Shown here one piece after another: positions 62,027-64,000 of a stretch of 64,000 nucleotides of DNA. This DNA comes from Chitinophagales bacterium (lineage in GTDB: Bacteria; Bacteroidota; Bacteroidia; Chitinophagales; UBA2359). Location: positions 73,934 through 137,933 of the forward strand of contig JACJXU010000007.1 of assembly GCA_020636475.1 (NCBI GenBank), in the 5' to 3' direction. The notes below the pieces were generated by a model. It saw nothing but the letters and a program-made list of their open reading frames with translations, was not told the DNA's origin and made no database searches. Made by a program: the position numbers and the translations under genes. Each line of letters starts with the position of its first letter. Positions within the stretch are counted from its first letter, which is position 1.

Positions 62027-63430
62027 TTACATCACATTTTTGAACAACCATTTTAAGCTATTTAAAGAAATACGATTGTAAGGCGGATAGCGCAAAGGCA
62101 CATCTAACCAAAGTCCACGCCGCGTAATTGCTTTTTGGTGCGAAAACGCTTCAAAACTCGACTTGCCGTGATAACCGCCAATACCACTTTCTCCTACGCC
62201 GCCAAAGTGCATATTATCGTTGGCAAGATGAATAAGTGTATCGTTAATGGTGCAACCTCCGGCAGAAGTATTTTGCATAATATAGTCGATGGTTTTGTTG
62301 TTTTTACTAAAAACATACAAAGCCAATGGTTTGGGACGCTGGCGAATAAAATGTACTATACTTTCCAAGTTTTCGTAAGGTAAAATAGGCAAAATAGGCC
62401 CAAAAATTTCTTCCTGCATTGCCGCATCTTTTGCATCAGCCGGATACAAAATAGTTGGCGAAATGTATAATGCAGCCTTATCGGCTTTTCCGCCATAAAC
62501 AATTTTTTCATCCGAAATTAATTGCACCAAACGATTAAAATTTTTTTCGTTTATAATGCGCGGATAGTCGGGAGATGCTTCTATATTGCTGCCATAAAAC
62601 GCTTCTATAGCTTTGGCAAGCTCGGCAATAAGTTCTTGGACAATACTTTTGTGGGCAAAAATATAATCCGGCGCAATGCAAGTTTGTCCTGCATTTACAA
62701 ATTTTCCCCAAACAATGCGTTTTGCCGTAGTAGCAAGCGGCGCATCGGCAGCAACAATACAAGGACTTTTGCCGCCTAATTCCAGCACTACGGGCGTAAG
62801 GTGTTTAGCCGCAGCTTGATACACAACTTTTCCTACGGGCGTGCTGCCTGTAAAAAAAATCATGTCGTATTTTTCTGCCAAAAGCGATTGTGAAACTTCA
62901 ACGCCGCCTTCAAAAATAGCCATATACTCGCTCGAAAAAGTTTCGCGTACGATGCGGGTAAATAAACGACTACAATTTTCGGCAATTTCGGAAGGTTTTA
63001 GAACTACCGTATTTCCTGCCGCAATAGCTCCCACTAATGGCGAAAACAACAGTTGAAAAGGATAGTTCCAAGGTGCAATAATGAGTACTTGCCCAAGTGC
63101 TTCAGCTTGGGTGTAGCTGCTTGCCGGAAAATGGAACAAAGAAGTCCCTACTTTTTGTGGGCGCATCCAAGTGGCGAGTTTGCGCAAGGTGTGTTTTATT
63201 TCGCCCAACACCAAGCCTATTTCTGTACCAAAAGATTCAAACTTGCTTTTGTGTAAATCGGCGTGTAACGCAGCAAAAATTTCGTTTTCGTTTTGTACAA
63301 TAGCATCGTACAATTTTTGTAATTGCTCGCGGCGGAAGGACAGACTTTGCGTAGCTCCCGAGTCAAAAAAGTTTTTTTGCGCGGCTAAAGTATTTTGTAT
63401 TTCTGTGGTTGAAATGGCTGATGTCAGCAT
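62027..63430 (-). CDS. aldehyde dehydrogenase (class 3-like)
   Basis: From ATG 63430 the protein has 467 residues. The catalytic Cys251 is in FVNAGQTCIAPDY and the general base Glu217 in VLELGGKSP; the cofactor-binding APWNYPF and FTGSTPVGK stretches are also present. The short N-terminus and the C-terminal HQKAITRRG region place it with class 3 fatty or aromatic aldehyde dehydrogenases. The upstream start at 63487 is rejected because it overlaps the preceding gene by 46 bp. It lies 11 bp downstream of an Mpo1-like gene, and Mpo1 enzymes yield fatty aldehydes or acids from 2-hydroxy fatty acids, so a joint role in fatty-aldehyde oxidation is plausible but inferred. Confidence 0.92.
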   Translation of the reverse strand: MLTSAISTTEIQNTLAAQKNFFDSGATQSLSFRREQLQKLYDAIVQNENEIFAALHADLHKSKFESFGTEIGLVLGEIKHTLRKLATWMRPQKVGTSLFHFPASSYTQAEALGQVLIIAPWNYPFQLLFSPLVGAIAAGNTVVLKPSEIAENCSRLFTRIVRETFSSEYMAIFEGGVEVSQSLLAEKYDMIFFTGSTPVGKVVYQAAAKHLTPVVLELGGKSPCIVAADAPLATTAKRIVWGKFVNAGQTCIAPDYIFAHKSIVQELIAELAKAIEAFYGSNIEASPDYPRIINEKNFNRLVQLISDEKIVYGGKADKAALYISPTILYPADAKDAAMQEEIFGPILPILPYENLESIVHFIRQRPKPLALYVFSKNNKTIDYIMQNTSAGGCTINDTLIHLANDNMHFGGVGESGIGGYHGKSSFEAFSHQKAITRRGLWLDVPLRYPPYNRISLNSLKWLFKNVM

Positions 63431-63441
63431 TGTAGTAGAGA

Positions 63442-63900
63442 TTAGTATTTTATACCTAAACTTCGGTAAATAAATGATAAAAGCCAAGCCGGACCGATAA
63501 GCAAAAATTGTAAATCTTTAAAAAAAGAGGGTTTTTTACCTTCTATTTTGTGTCCGATAAATTGCCCAATCCAAGCGAGTACAAACACAACAACAAGAAT
63601 AAGAGCTGTATGTTCGGTGCGTTGGTCTAATACATAATTTCCCCACAAAAGCAGATAAGCAATCAATACAAACCCTAAGAAAATAGGAAACGAAAGCCGC
63701 AAATAAAACAACAAAACAAATACAATGCTGATAGTTGCCCAATTAAGCCAAACGGGAGCATGGAAAGGAAATGGAATTTGCCCAATAAGACCGACAATGC
63801 TAAACATTATAAGCGGAACACAAATCCAGTGAATAAGTTTGTTGGTAGCGTTTTGATGACTTTCGCCATATTCGTTGAGCCAAGTGCTGATGCTGCGCAT
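63442..63900 (-). CDS. Mpo1-like (DUF962) membrane protein
   Basis: The 152-residue protein has four predicted membrane helices and matches the Mpo1/YGL010w family: MRSISTWLNEYGESHQNATN, NKLIHWICVPL with His24, and GQFIGHKIEGKKPSFFKDLQ followed by LLIGPAWLLSF. The yeast member is an iron-dependent dioxygenase in alpha-oxidation of 2-hydroxy fatty acids; the conserved histidines are kept here. The bacterial function is not established. A TATATTTG -7 element lies at 63959-63966. It appears to be co-transcribed with the aldehyde dehydrogenase gene. Confidence 0.85.
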   Translation of the reverse strand: MRSISTWLNEYGESHQNATNKLIHWICVPLIMFSIVGLIGQIPFPFHAPVWLNWATISIVFVLLFYLRLSFPIFLGFVLIAYLLLWGNYVLDQRTEHTALILVVVFVLAWIGQFIGHKIEGKKPSFFKDLQFLLIGPAWLLSFIYRSLGIKY

Positions 63901-63958
63901 AGGGTAATTTTTAGGAAAATGGTAACAAAAAAATGAGTTAGAAGAAATCGGTACTGTA

Positions 63959-63966
63959 CAAATATA
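63959..63966 (-). promoter_or_regulatory. candidate -7 element of the Mpo1-like/aldehyde dehydrogenase operon
   Basis: On the minus strand this reads TATATTTG, a full TAnnTTTG match, 58 bp upstream of the ATG at 63900. A correctly spaced -33 element was not seen. Confidence 0.3.
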
Positions 63967-64000
63967 AGAAATTGAACAAAATAGGCACTAAAAATACGAA

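Overview
The window comes from a member of the Bacteroidota. It carries sprA/sov (the outer-membrane translocon of the type IX secretion system), a TonB-dependent receptor paired with a DUF4249 lipoprotein, a split transketolase, a DUF3127 protein, and several genes preceded by TAnnTTTG, the -7 element of the Bacteroidota primary sigma factor. DNA is AT-rich. I would not place it below phylum; the giant Ig/PKD-repeat protein fits Chitinophagia, Saprospiria or Cytophagia. No rRNA, tRNA or CRISPR array was seen.

Layout. 1-12047 (minus): one open frame, cut by the window edge, encoding more than 4,015 residues of a secreted surface protein. About 30 Ig-like domains of roughly 80 residues lie in its visible C-terminal part, organised in nested 5-domain and 10-domain periods. 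12327-18088: a DUF2797 gene, valS, and a SulP-type anion transporter fused to a beta-carbonic anhydrase. 18257-22409: a restriction-modification cassette with an XRE controller and two overlapping DNA methyltransferase genes in one operon, and a convergent 661-residue PD-(D/E)XK endonuclease gene overlapping the second methyltransferase by 84 nt. 22489-31056: glycosyltransferase, phosphohexomutase, a dead IS605-type tnpB, dapF, an HtrA/Deg protease, the C-terminal transketolase subunit and an arginine-deiminase-family gene. 31295-43277 (minus): sucD, ruvA, sprA, thiL, a Gfo/Idh/MocA oxidoreductase and a lipoprotein, with a terminator between ruvA and sprA. 43566-47214 (minus): trkA-trkH potassium uptake and a methyltransferase. 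47428-51840: membrane metallophosphoesterase, TonB-dependent receptor and DUF4249 lipoprotein. 51867-54715: DUF3127, tilS and cysQ. 54748-56320: two tandem, heavily frameshifted lipoprotein genes with MORN_2/YwqK-type repeats. 56367-62016: a sugar epimerase and three glycosyltransferases, one with a C-terminal LamG domain. 62027-63900: aldehyde dehydrogenase and an Mpo1-like (DUF962) gene.

Connections. SprA is the channel through which T9SS substrates cross the outer membrane, and the giant repeat protein is a plausible T9SS substrate, though its C-terminal sorting domain would lie outside the window. The restriction-modification cassette is the most self-contained accessory unit. Its controller promoter has a perfect palindrome between the -33 and -7 elements and probably yields a leaderless mRNA. 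Four promoter regions (controller, endonuclease, valS/sulP, trkA) carry clear palindromes at operator-like positions. All functional calls rest on motif recognition by eye; no database search was run.
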